NCBI GenBank assembly: GCA_022457155.1
Contig: JAJGOT010000418.1
Coordinates: forward strand, 607,501 to 671,500
Length of the DNA stretch: 64,000 nt
Origin: Cladopsammia gracilis
Taxonomy: Eukaryota > Cnidaria > Anthozoa > Scleractinia > Dendrophylliidae
Reading direction: 5' to 3'
Shown here one piece after another: positions 11,421-22,993 of this stretch. A model generated the notes under the pieces. That model made no database searches and was not told where the DNA came from. It saw only the letters and a list, made by a program, of their open reading frames with translations. The translations under genes were made by a program, and so were the position numbers. Each line of letters starts with the position of its first letter. Within the stretch, counting starts at the first letter, position 1.

Positions 11421-13614
11421 CATTAACGAAGAAGCCCTCTTGAAAATGACAAAAATTTTAGCGAGGGTGATCTATTTGAATTATGAGGATTCTTTCTGGT
11501 TTGATCATGTTGAGTCTGGATGTTAAAAAACCCAAAGAGCATCTTGTTTATACTCCTAACCTAGGGTTTAGGTTGAATTTGATTTAAATCGAAAACCTTA
11601 AATATAGTGTGGGAGCAAGGGGAAAGGAGTTGACCTTGAAATTACGTATACATGGTCAAAATATGACTGGGTTTGGAAAACTAGACTTTTGTTGGATATA
11701 TTTCACCAGAATCCTTTATCTTTTCTTTTTTCTTTAATAGTATTTAAATTAAGTATTGTAAATGATATAACAAAATTGATCGATTTTTAAACTAAGAGCA
11801 CTGCCAGGTTTTTTGCCACTAGGTTTCTGACTTTGTACTTATATGAAAAGTAAATCTTGAGACTGTTAACCCGGAAAACCGTTTCAAAAACACAGGAAGC
11901 TCACAAGTAGCAGCAGCAGCAATTTAATCGTATCTTCATAGCTTTCCCTTTACGGCTTTGTAGACTGACTTAACTCGCATTGGGTCTGCTTGAGTTGGTA
12001 TTGCGCATGATTATTCAGTTTGCCTGCTAGCTGGTAAGCATGGCAGGCGCTAGAATGCGGAGGAGATCATGGGTGGAGATCATGCGCGCGTGAAGCACGT
12101 GAAGATAGCGCGAACGACTTAAACGGCCGGGAGTGATGAGAAGTGGCTGTATTCGCAAGGTAATATCGCTTGTGATATTTTGAAAATGTTTTGATTATTT
12201 TTTACTTTGAGAGAGAAAAAAAATTGGGAAATTGTGACATTGCAAGGGGAGAGGGGAGTTGACTCTGTTCAATAATTAGTAACATTATTACTGGGTTTGG
12301 AAAACTAGACATTCTGTTAAATTTTATTGCAAATGAGCAGAATAGCAACAATAGCCATAAATTCAAGTTGTGTGCTATAGTAAGCTTCAAGTACTATTTT
12401 TAAAACATTTCGGCCTAATACAAGCGCGACAATCAATTAATAAAAAGAGGCAAAATTGGCGAAGTTGACTACCTAAAAATGTCAATTTTGGAGCACGTAG
12501 AAGAGATTCCCATTCATGGGTGGAGGGCAGTCAGGGGCGTAACCGCCTGTAGGCCAAGTAAGCACTGGCTTTGAAGTTTTTTTTTTTTTAAATTTATCAG
12601 CGACAAAATGACGACACGATGTCTTTCCGTATATTATGCTATGTTAACCTTTTCATTTTTTAACTTGTGCCCCCTGGCTTACTGGTAAAAACTGGCCAGG
12701 AACGCCCCTGGCAGTAGGCTTTGTCGGCTAGCAGAACCGTAAAGACTTGATTTTAACTTTAGTTGCCTCAAATTTTAAGGGCACCCAACGAATCCGTTCC
12801 TCACTTTATTTGTTCCCTGGCGGAATTCATGCTGGCTGGCAAAATATTCTGTATTCTGTACAATTACCATTGAGAAAGATGTCGCAAGAACAAACCGTGC
12901 TTACTAACTTGAGCAGATCGAAAAGAGACTGGATCGAAGAAAATCGGAGGACGCTTTGGGGCTTAAAAGGGTTCAGCTTCGTAGTAATAAATTTAAGAAG
13001 TACTTAGAGATACCCGAACAGGTTAAGTTCGAGAGCTAGACGGCAGTAAATTTACAAGATAATTATCAAAAAGCTTCAAATAGTTTTAACTTAATGTTTC
13101 ATTAGTTCCCAGGCGCCGTATTGGTAGCTTATTATTGTTATTATGTTTTTATTTATTCATTTTTTTTAATTGCTGGCTGGGAAACAGACATTTTTTTATC
13201 CAGCTGGCTGGGAATTTCCATATGTGTTATTCTAGGAAAAAGGACTGAACAGATATATTTTTTTCCCAGCAACGTAGAAGAACACCTGGAAATACTTTTA
13301 TATCATTTATTTTAATTAATTTGAGTAAAATGATACATTTTACCGAAGATTGATCGTTGGGTGCCCCTGAAATTTCCTTCATACTGAAGTTATACTTACA
13401 AATACGTTAATTTATATAAGGAACAGAAGCTGCTTTCAGTATCAAGTTTAATCCCAGAAAATGCTTCTACAGTCATGTCAGTTTTCAACGTAATGCCGTG
13501 ATCTACAGAATTTGATCACTTAAAACTTTTATGTTAACAATTTTTAATGAAACTACTACCAAACAATGCAATCGCAAAACATAACTGAACACCATTAATT
13601 TTATAACTTCGGCT
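11421..13614. other. Intergenic region within the granulin duplication
   Basis: It contains further copies of the TGACTGGGTTTGGAAAACTA segment (about 11660 and 12290) and a block at 12440-12500 resembling 9835-9900. Bases 13380-13610 resemble 9945-10160, extending the granulin duplication downstream of both copies. No additional gene is supported. Confidence 0.45.
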
Positions 13615-13941
13615 TTACTTATAACATGTCTTCTTGCTTAAATTACATTTGTATCCCTCTGTACAGCAATGGATTCCATCACTGCAACAAACTGCGTTTT
13701 GCATAGGACAACAGCCGTACTTATTGGAGGACATCAAACAGCAAGAACTCTCGCATGAACAGGCAGAACCATTGGGACAACTAATGTATCGCTTTTTTCG
13801 CACCGTTCTTGTCCGCAGAAGAAGTGACAGTTGCTTTAACTGGCTTGCAGGGCTTAAGGTTGCTTCCGTGACAGGAGGAGCTTCAGAAGAGCATCCAACA
13901 AAAATAGCCAACAGGGTCAATGCAACCACGTACAGCTTCAT
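13615..13941 (-). CDS. Secreted single-domain granulin precursor
   Basis: A single-exon, 108-aa protein. The start is the ATG at 13941, because it begins a clean signal peptide (MKLYVVALTLLAIFVGC); an upstream in-frame ATG at 14007 would put a mixed sequence before it. A short linker is followed by RKKR (residues 48-51), a likely furin-type cleavage site, then one granulin domain (residues 55 to about 105). The spacing C-x5-C-x5-CC-x8-CC-x6-CC-x5-CC-x4-C-x6-C matches the 12-cysteine consensus, with a 13th cysteine inside the second loop. Animal granulins are secreted growth or immune-related peptides; one-domain precursors are common outside vertebrates. A diverged dead copy lies 3.4 kb away on the same strand. 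A 5' untranslated exon cannot be excluded. Confidence 0.88.
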   Translation of the reverse strand: MKLYVVALTLLAIFVGCSSEAPPVTEATLSPASQLKQLSLLLRTRTVRKKRYISCPNGSACSCESSCCLMSSNKYGCCPMQNAVCCSDGIHCCTEGYKCNLSKKTCYK

Positions 13942-14223
13942 TATTAGGGACGGAGAAAAGAGACTGGGAACAAGGCTAGTGGAAAGCTGGAACACAAAAA
14001 GGTCCATGTTAACAACGATGCACAGCTTGCTTTATTATCTTAAAATACGAACAAAAAAACGGCAAAGGTGATTAAAGCAAAGAAATATTAACTAAAGAGA
14101 CAAAATAAGGCTACAAAAATCAAAATTTTACAAGAATGGAAACTTTGATTTCTTGACCTTCCGTCACGGAAAAAAATAATTCAATTTAATCCACTTCCCT
14201 CGTTGTTATCCAGTACTTTTAAC

Positions 14224-14370
14224 CTTCAACTTACTGTTTCTGTTTTGCTTCAACTTACTGTTTCTGTTTTGCTTCAACTTACTGCTTCTGTTTTGCTTCA
14301 ACTTACTGCTTCTGTTTTGCTTCAACTTACTGCTTCTGTTTTGCTTCAACTTACTGCTTCTGTTTTGCTC
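14224..14370. repeat. 24-bp tandem repeat, 6 copies
   Basis: Unit CTTCAACTTACTGCTTCTGT plus TTTG, six near-identical copies; the first two differ at one base. The unit length is a multiple of three, so a short open frame runs through it (14203-14406), but nothing else supports coding. Confidence 0.9.
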
Positions 14371-14548
14371 TATAGAATCTTTTTATCCAATTTAGTTAAA
14401 ATATAACAAAGAAATAAGATACGCGAATTTTGTTATTTTTTGGAGGGTAAGTGTCCTTTAATGACGATAAAAAAACGTGTTATTGGAAAAATGCAAATTA
14501 TCAATATGTTGTGCCCTGTATATCTTAAAAGCAACGTAGAGCCATCGT

Positions 14549-15843
14549 TAAATAGAGTACACGAGGACCACCTAACGAATGGTTTAATAGAGTACACGAG
14601 GACCACCTAACGAATGGTTTAATAGAGTACACGAGGACCACCTAACGAATGGTTTAATAGAGTACACGAGGACCACCTAACGAATGGTTTAATAGAGTAC
14701 ACGAGGACCACCTAACGAATGGTTTAATAGAGTACACGAGGACCACCTAACGAATGGTTTAATAGAGTACACGAGGACCACCTAACGAATGGTTTAATAG
14801 AGTACACGAGGACCACCTAACGAATGGTTTAATAGAGTACACGAGGACCACCTAACGAATGGTTTAATAGAGTACACGAGGACCACCTAACGAATGGTTT
14901 AATAGAGTACACGAGGACCACCTAACGAATGGTTTAATAGAGTACACGAGGACCACCTAACGAATGGTTTAATAGAGTACACGAGGACCACCTAACGAAT
15001 GGTTTAATAGAGTACACGAGGACCACCTAACGAATGGTTTAATAGAGTACACGAGGACCACCTAACGAATGGTTTAATAGAGTACACGAGGACCACCTAA
15101 CGAATGGTTTAATAGAGTACACGAGGACCACCTAACGAATGGTTAAATAGAGTACACGAGGACCACCTAACGAATGGTTTAATAGAGTACACGAGGACCA
15201 CCTAACGAATGGTTTAATAGAGTACACGAGGACCACCTAACGAATGGTTTAATAGAGTACACGAGGACCACCTAACGAATGGTTTAATAGAGTACACGAG
15301 GACCACCTAACGAATGGTTTAATAGAGTACACGAGGACCACCTAACGAATGGTTTAATAGAGTACACGAGGACCACCTAACGAATGGTTTAATAGAGTAC
15401 ACGAGGACCACCTAACGAATGGTTTAATAGAGTACACGAGGACCACCTAACGAATGGTTTAATAGAGTACACGAGGACCACCTAACGAATGGTTTAATAG
15501 AGTACACGAGGACCACCTAACGAATGGTTTAATAGAGTACACGAGGACCACCTAACGAATGGTTTAATAGAGTACACGAGGACCACCTAACGAATGGTTT
15601 AATAGAGTACACGAGGACCACCTAACGAATGGTTAAATAGAGTACACGAGGACCACCTAACGAATGGTTTAATAGAGTACACGAGGACCACCTAACGAAT
15701 GGTTTAATAGAGTACACGAGGACCACCTAACGAATGGTTTAATAGAGTACACGAGGACCACCTAACGAATGGTTTAATAGAGTACACGAGGACCACCTAA
15801 CGAATGGTTTAATAGAGTACACGAGGACCACCTAACGAATGGT
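14549..15843. repeat. 35-bp satellite, 37 copies, almost no divergence
   Basis: Unit AATAGAGTACACGAGGACCA plus CCTAACGAATGGTTT. Start-to-start distance over the array is 1260 bp, exactly 36 x 35, so there are 37 units with no indels. The only variant seen is GGTTAAATAG for GGTTTAATAG, at 15141 and 15631 (490 bp apart, exactly 14 units) and in the first unit. Such uniformity suggests very recent expansion or ongoing homogenisation. Confidence 0.97.
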
Positions 15844-15894
15844 TTCCCTCTGTGCAAAGCTGTTCTGAAGGCTTCAGTCAAATTCGTAATAAAT

Positions 15895-16165
15895 TACATT
15901 AAAAACTTTAGTATTTTGAAGTAAAATGTCGCCTCGGTCTTTTGTAACATTGAAAAATTTCACGCCTTTGGTTTTCAGAGGGACTGGGGATGAAAATGTG
16001 GTTTAATGGGAACAAAATAAGATTCATGTTCCTTACAGCTTTCTGTCTCTGAAATATTCAGTTAAAAGAACACAATTAGCTTTCACACAGTTTTCTTTGA
16101 ATACACTAAAATGATATGAAAAACCTTACAACGCCATTCCAACGGTTTTTCTAAACATTCTTTGT
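15895..16165. repeat. Dispersed repeat shared with 41085-41390
   Basis: Contains GTAAAATGTCGC, a GAAATATTCAG block, CTTTCACACAGTTT and CACTAAAATGATA, in the same order as the segment at 41085-41390. Non-coding in both places; family unknown. Confidence 0.65.
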
Positions 16166-16689
16166 TGGGAGCCGTAATACAGATACACTGCCCTATCTGC
16201 GATGTGATTCACATGTGATTCAAAACAAAGTGGCCCATTGAAAGTTAAAGGCGTGGATGTCGAAAAGGATTATAGCGACTTTGTTATAGTGTTTACCAAC
16301 CTTTTTTAACGTCGATGATCTCTGTATTAAATTCTTTCTGGTTCTTTGAGCTCACAGTCGTCACACCTGCATGGACACACAGATATAATGACTTATATTT
16401 ACACGCAGTACATACATTTATCTGAATGAAAGGACTATTAAGCTTAAATCAGCCAGCGATATACCTATTGGCTTGTTTTCAACATTAATGTAATTTGGAA
16501 AATTTTTTTTAAGATGCCAACAGTTCCCTAACAACTGTCAATGTTTCCCTAGCAACTTTCAATATTGGAGGAAATGTTTTTCTTTCTTTAATTGGAATAC
16601 TTTCTGTAATTCACTTCAGCGTAATTTAGTTCGTACTTTTTATATGTTCTTCTGTTACAAATTTTCATTCAGTTTCTGTTTGGCTTTAG

Positions 16690-18240
16690 AGAATAACCCG
16701 GCGACCTCTTTAATTATGTATTGTACGATCGAGTCAGCGGTTTAAAAAGAATAGGGCCCAATCATGTGAAAATAAAACCCATCCCTCTTTACGTCGCTAT
16801 GCACCATTACTAAAGGGCCTTCAAGAATCAATAACTTTAATTACGTTCCCTCGAACTTGGCAAAAGGTAATAATTATTCTAAATACCACTTTTGTGTGCT
16901 GTGTAGCGCTCGTATGAAGTGAAATGAAATGATAAAGCGATAAGTGTATGTTGATTGTTGAGAAGGGAGAAAAACTTACAAATCGGTCTACTAGTAACTC
17001 ATAGAAAAGAAAATGGAAAACCAGGAATCAAACTGTCAAAAATATTCACTGTGACTGCAGCGAGAATGGAATTCGCGATCTCGATTTAATCTTTATTACT
17101 GATTAGACGAAACGGAGTGCACGAGGAATATCTCTTTCTGGATATATTGTCTCAACAATTTTATTCACAGTGGCATACCTGTGAATCATCTCGTAAAGTT
17201 TTTTTTTTAACTAATCCATATAGCCAAGAGTATGCGCAACTATAAATAAAGTATTGTTGTCGTTCGCATGTTTGAACCTTCTACTAGTTCAAATTCGACG
17301 CAAATAAATAAAAGACATATGGAAATTGAAGGCTTTGGAGAAGTAAAATTGACGTCTTTAATTATGAATTGTACCCCTGTGGCGGTTTAACAAGAATAGG
17401 GTCCAATTAAGTGAAAATAAAACCCATTCCTCTTTACGTTGCCAGGTACGTTACTAAAGGACCTCAAAGAATCAATAACTTTAAATACGTTCCCTCAAAC
17501 ATGGAAAAAAGGTCATGACCAATTATTCTTAACACGAACTTTGTGTGCTGTGTAGCTCTCGTATGAAGTGAAATGAAATATAAAGCGATAAGTGTATGTT
17601 GATTATTGAGAAGGGAGAAATCCTTACAAATCAGGCTACTAGTTACTCATAGAAAAGAAAACGGAAAACCAGGAATCAAACTGTCAAAAAGAAAAAGTTT
17701 AACTGCGGCGAGCGATCTCGATTAGATCTTTATTAAGATTAGACGAGTGCGCGAGGAATGCCTCTTTCTGGATAACGTTTTGCATGTTTGAACCTTCTAG
17801 TTCATATTTGATGAAAATAAATAAAAGACGTATGTAAATTAAAGGCTTTGGAGAACGTAAAACTGACATCTTAAGTCATGCATTGTACGCCTGTGCCGGT
17901 TTATTAACAAGAATAGAGTCAGAATAGGGTCCAATTACGTAAAAATGAAACTCATCCCTCTTCACTTCATGCTATGCACAATTACTAAAGGACCTCCAAG
18001 AATCAATAACTTTAATAACGTTTTCCTAAACTTGGCAAAAGGGCACAGCCAATTATTCTTAACATCTTTGTGTGCCGGTCAAACGCGGCATGTTAAAAAG
18101 TATACAACACAAAATTTATTGACCGCCTTTATTTCTTCGGTTCCTTGCAGTTCAATACCTATAAAAAAGGACTTCAGCATCAAGCTTTTAAAGTGCTTAA
18201 AATTTCTAAAAACAAATTATTTTTCCTTCAAATTACGCGC
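16690..18240. repeat. Three tandem copies of a roughly 0.5-0.65 kb block
   Basis: The GTGAAAATAAAACCCAT segment occurs near 16765, 17412 and (as GTAAAAATGAAACTCAT) 17938. A second segment (GATAAGTGTATGTTGATT) occurs near 16939 and 17586. The spacing shows tandem duplication of the block also present at 10681-11050. No shared open frame. Confidence 0.7.
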
Positions 18241-18304
18241 TTTTAGTATAACAAGCGCCCGGCCATCGCGTGGCCAAAACGTCACGTGATATGCCCTCTG
18301 ACGT

Positions 18305-18541
18305 AAAGAGAGGAAAGACCGAAAGGCGGGAGAAAATGCTTGGCTTGAGCGCCTCAAAAGACGAATTGCTTCAGCAATTCATTATTCCGACAAGACAGTG
18401 TATCACTTTCCTTCCCTTCCGACAGGTACAGTAAACTGGGCTCGATTTCTCCAGCAAAACCGTACAGACTTCTTCGAATCGGAGAACAATCACACTGCTT
18501 CTTTTTGCTCGACTCACAGCGACTTGGCATGCGCACTTTAA
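18305..18541 (+). pseudogene. THAP-like domain fragment, copy 2
   Basis: An open frame of 78 codons from 18305 to the TAA at 18539, without an ATG. It encodes a basic helix-like start, VYHFPSLP, NWARFLQQNRTDFFES and FCSTH. The order FP motif, Trp, DFFES and C-x2-H resembles the C-terminal two-thirds of a THAP domain; the first Cys pair is missing, so a preceding exon would be needed. The surrounding 11104-11420 and 18251-18563 blocks are clear duplicates. It could be an exon of an unrecognised gene or a fragment of a THAP-domain transposase. Confidence 0.4.
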
Positions 18542-18565
18542 TCGTTATCTCACGCACGATCCATT

Positions 18566-20036
18566 TGAATTGACGAAGAAGCCCACTAGAAAAAATGAGA
18601 CAATTTTAGCGAGGGCGACCTATTGAATTATGAGGATTATTTCTGGTTTGATCATGTTGAGTCTGGTTCATCAGATGAAACATATGTTAAAAAATCCAAA
18701 GACATTTTGTTTATACTCCCAGCCTAGCGTTTTTAAAGGTTTAATTTGATTTAAATCGAAAACCTTCTCAAATACAGTATGACAAGAAAGTAAGGAACAG
18801 TTTGCCGTTCTTACATATGCTATTTCAAGATTTTTACTGATCCAGGTCTACGATAGATCGGCACTTTTTATTGGTTCGTCGTTGTGGTTTTGCCATTATT
18901 GTAGTCTTTTAATACAAAACAGTATACACTGCCACTACTTGCGTCAATTTCACGGGGCGTGTGTCATGTCATGTAATGCATGATACTCATTCCTAGTGTT
19001 GACATTATGTTCATTCTTGGCCGGAAAATAACCCGGGGGAGCCAGATCCCTAAAAAAAAACATGACCGGATATTTCTTCAAATACCGGCGTTGTGTTGAT
19101 GTTGAAACGCTATACCTAATGCAATGCGGTGGTCGACAACACATCTTAAAACAATACTGGGCCCGTTACAAGCTTCCTCTGATGATCGCCAATTGTTGTT
19201 TGTACCACTGGACCAGAAACCCTGGATCCATTATTTTCTTGAATTAAAAGCTACGTTAATCAAAGTCAGGGGACACTCAACATAATCTCTGATTGGGGTG
19301 TGCGGACCAACATTTTTTATTCTGTTCCGCGCCTTGAAATGTCTCCCTCAGTTAGTTGATGGCAAAAACTGATAATCTTTTTCAAACCAGAATGGATAAA
19401 TAAACCGAATTTGGAATTTAAAATCCCTACTGCGTTTTTTTTTATTAAATGTGGGTCTGATGAAATCTTACGGATCCGAGCTGTGTGAGCATTGAAATAA
19501 AGCTCTCTTGCTGTACTTTCTTGTAGGACTGTTTGTTTTGCCGAACTGAACTGAAATTGTTATTGGTGTTTTAGTTTTGAATGCGGGTATTCTTGGAATA
19601 TAGAGGATTAGCCCACAAATTATCTTTATAAAGAAACGTAAGAGCATTTCTGTCCCAATGTAAACGAGTATGGGGAGAGTGATGACAGTACATAATGAGC
19701 CACAGGAAGCCGAGTGATGACAGAACATAATGAGCCACAGGGAGCCGCGATCTCACGAGAATTTTAAGTTACGTTTTTCAATACAACAGCAAGCTGTCTA
19801 AGGGTCCAAAAACACAAGCAAACTCAACTGAACCGCGTAATTGGGCTCATTGATGTATACATCACTACAGCTTTAGGACTCTTTAGCAAATCGGTTCTTG
19901 AAAGCAAAACAACATGGCTTACCCTCCATGCAAACTTTGTCGCTAGCAGCTTTCTTCAAAGGATAAAAAAGAACTCCCTCAAAAATAAGTTCTAAAAGTT
20001 TGTTACGGAAACAAGTCCAAGCCGGGTCAGTGCAGT
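18566..20036. other. Intergenic region upstream of the coiled-coil gene
   Basis: No gene seen. A roughly 35-bp near-duplicate (TGATGACAGTACATAATGAG and TGATGACAGAACATAATGAG) lies at 19679-19745. The promoter of the coiled-coil gene should be in the last few hundred bases; none is visible. Confidence 0.4.
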
Positions 20037-20855
20037 ATGTCTTTGGATATTCATCGAACTAGCGTGGTACGAAAGAAACTAGCTAGCTTCAAAAACAAAA
20101 TTCAGACGGCGGATATAAGGACTGAGAAAGCAAAACAAAGTCTACAAGTTGTGGAGGAAAGATTTAATCGGACCATTGGCATGAAATCAAAGATGGAAGA
20201 TATGATTAGCAAGCGGGGCTTGCAGCTCGAACAAGCAGAGACTCGTTTTGCCAGTATTCAACGAAAATGGGATGCTTTAGTTCGATTTTGCGAAGAGATG
20301 AATGTTCTCGTACCGGCGTGTGATATGGATGGCCTGGCAGATCACCAATTCGATACGAAGATTGCTCATTTTACCAAGAAAACAGAAAAAGCCGAGAAGA
20401 AATGTAAAGCGAGCGTTGACAGGGAACGTGTTTTGCTTGATCAAAGGGAGAGAGCGCGAGCGCGGCACATCCGAGCGGAAATGACTGCACGAGTACTACA
20501 GCAACAATTAACTGCAATAAAGGCACGAGTTCAAGTGTTGGAGAAAAGAAGGCTGGAGCGTGATGCTCGGAAACGTCAAATGGAAGCCTTAGAGGCCAAG
20601 GTGAAGCAAGCTTTAGCTCGAGCGCAACAACAGGAAAATATGGAAGCCGAACTAGAGGGAAAGATTATCGAGCTTGAAGATAAAATCGGAATGTATACCC
20701 ACAAGAAGAAACACGCGTTTTCTATTCTTGCTAATAGAGACAATCACAAGTCTATTGAGTCTTGGACTATTTCGCTGTGGCTCCGAAAGTCTAATAACCT
20801 ACTTACTGGCCAATCTTCCATCCCCATTTCAATCGATGGAGCAAAGAATGCTTGA
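20037..20855 (+). CDS. Single-exon coiled-coil protein of unknown function
   Basis: A 272-aa frame from ATG 20037. Residues about 20-230 are rich in Glu, Lys, Arg, Gln and Ala with heptad spacing of hydrophobics, interrupted near residues 85-105 by a less helical segment (FCEEMNVLVPACDMDGL). The last 40 residues are not coiled coil. There is no signal peptide, membrane segment or catalytic motif. The look is of a tropomyosin- or CCDC-like rod, but I recognise no specific family. The absence of introns and the high CpG content within the frame could mean an intronless gene or an old retrocopy; the open frame argues for selection. Confidence 0.65.
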   Translation: MSLDIHRTSVVRKKLASFKNKIQTADIRTEKAKQSLQVVEERFNRTIGMKSKMEDMISKRGLQLEQAETRFASIQRKWDALVRFCEEMNVLVPACDMDGLADHQFDTKIAHFTKKTEKAEKKCKASVDRERVLLDQRERARARHIRAEMTARVLQQQLTAIKARVQVLEKRRLERDARKRQMEALEAKVKQALARAQQQENMEAELEGKIIELEDKIGMYTHKKKHAFSILANRDNHKSIESWTISLWLRKSNNLLTGQSSIPISIDGAKNA

Positions 20856-21444
20856 AATAATCCCCTTGTGGTCTCTTAATCTTGAAAAGACGTAAGCTTA
20901 TCTGTGCAAAGAAGATTAACGCCAAGGACATCTTAAATTAAAACAAATGATTTCATGTGATGGTCTGAATTTCGAAAGACAAGGGTTGGGGGCAAAAATA
21001 TCAATTTCTTGTCGAAATACTTCCGTGGAGTGTTGAGACAAATTTTGTTAAAATGAATGTAAATGGTTGTATTAATTGCTGCTTAGTACTCATTTTCTAG
21101 AAATTGAAATAAAATCTGCAAAGCACTAAATCGGTCAAATGTAATTATTTTTGGCGTTTGGTTTTATTGATAAGGGACACTTCATGACCTTTAGGCTTTT
21201 AATCACTACAAAAGGAAACTTAATACATGGATTGCACAATCGCCGAACCTCCTAGATAACCGGCAAAGATGAAAAGATCAACAAAGGCATATATAATACC
21301 ACAATAAATAAAAAATAACAATAACAACAATAAAAATAGTAATAATACTTTTCTTCAGTGTTACTGTTTATCACTTTCGATTTTGTGGATAAAATGTTAA
21401 GTTTGACGTGGTGTAGTTTTAATAATACGTTGTACAAGTTAATC

Positions 21445-21700
21445 TGTCACTGTTTGTTATGCTGTACAAGGTGGTTCTAACTTTGGAGTCTGTGCATGAA
21501 TCCTACAGTGTGACCATTCAAATGAAAGCTATTAAGCAGCACTTTCCTGTGGTACTGTTTATTATGCTGTGCAAGGTGGTTCTAGCTTTTGAGTCTGTGG
21601 ATGAAATCCTAAAGTGTGACCATTCAAATGAAAGCTATTGAGCAGTACTTTCCTGAGGTCCTGTTTATTGTGTTGTACAAGGTGGTTCCACTTATTTGTG
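21445..21700. repeat. 105-bp tandem repeat of a dispersed family
   Basis: TTATGCTGTACAAGGTGGTT recurs at 21457, 21562 and (diverged) 21667. Each unit contains GAGTCTGTGGATGAAATCC and GTGACCATTCAAATGAAAG. The same words occur at 31557-31735 inside a MITE and partially near 47675-47710. Confidence 0.8.
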
Positions 21701-22334
21701 TACGGACACTGGCATTGTCAAAATTGCAAGTAAAAATAACTCCACCTTAAAAATGTATATGTTGTAGTTCAATTTTATTCTTGGTTCAATTTTCATTTTC
21801 CTTTTCTATTCATTATCATATATTAACATAGAAAAGAACAATCACAATGGAAAATGAAAATTGAACTACAACATATATACTGAATTATGTCAAGATCTCT
21901 TAGAAAGAACTTGGTCATCCGATTATTTTTCTATACTTAAAAATTCATTAAACTTTACTGGCTTTGAAAAGAAAACCACTTCACTTCTAAAGAAACAAAA
22001 AGTTTAACTAAAATAATAAGAGATTATTTACCTATTGTTTTCTGCTGCAGGGAACAAAACTGACTCAGAAAAACAATATATAATTACATTTTTTCACTTC
22101 AATTGATCAAGTTTTACCGTGTTCTAGAATCACTTGTCTTAGTGTTGCATGTGGTTTGTTCCCTGTGTGGTCCACTTTGGGGTATTTGGGGTATTGGAAA
22201 TCGGACATCTTTGCATGCAAAGAGCGGTGAAAACAGTCCAATAAAAATGTATGGAACAGCGGTCCAACAGTGAATAAAAATTAAGAAGCCGCACATGCAC
22301 AAGGATTAGAGCCGAGGCACGAAGAAACTGTTGC

Positions 22335-22830
22335 AACCGGTACACCAGCTGTGAGTCACGTTTTACGCCAGTAGGATGTCTGTGCCAGTTCTCACAGGTA
22401 CACCAGCTGTGAGTCACGTTTTACGCCAGTAGGATGTCTGTGCCAGTTCTCACAATCTCTGGTTTATACAAGTGTTTCGCATGGTCACGTTTTACGCCAA
22501 TAAGATGTCTGTGCCAGCTCTCACAATCACCAGTGATTCAAGTGTCACGCATAGCAATGTCACGTTTTACGCCAATAGGATGTCTGTCCAGCTTCCACAA
22601 TCACCAGTGATTCAAGTCTTAGTGTCGCGCATAGCAATGTCACGTTTTACGCCAGCAGGATGTCTGTGCCAGCTCTCACAATCACTAGTGATCCAAGTGT
22701 TCCGCATAGCAATCCAACGAGTCATGTTTCCCCACCAGTAGGATCGATTGTCTCAACGTCGTTTCCAGGATATCTCTTCCTGAACGAGGTTGGGATGTCT
22801 GTGCCAGTTTTAACAACCGCTGAGAGAGTT
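22335..22830. repeat. Diverged minisatellite, units about 58-81 bp
   Basis: CACGTTTTACGCC starts at about 22357, 22415, 22485, 22560 and 22641, each followed by AGGATGTCTGTGCCAG or a variant. It lies just downstream of the TRMT11 stop codon, possibly in its 3' UTR. Confidence 0.85.
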
Positions 22831-22993
22831 ATAACATCAGACCAGTACGACTTCAGATCGGTACCCATAGTAAACTGGTTAGAATATCACCTCAGACGTG
22901 AGACCCGGCGCACGTCAGACAAGAGGGACAAGTGGCCACGATACCTAAGATCACGTGATGCTCGTGGCAGCTAAAACTGTCGTCACTCATTGA

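Larger units (their letters stand above)
20856..22993. other. Intergenic region between the coiled-coil gene and TRMT11 3' end
   Basis: Contains two tandem repeats (listed separately) and an inverted pair near 21775-21870 (TCATTTTCCTTTTCTATT and complement). No gene supported. Confidence 0.45.

Noticed and set aside
14549..15843. Possible CRISPR array
   Set aside because: Units are contiguous with no unique spacers, and the DNA is eukaryotic; it is a simple satellite.
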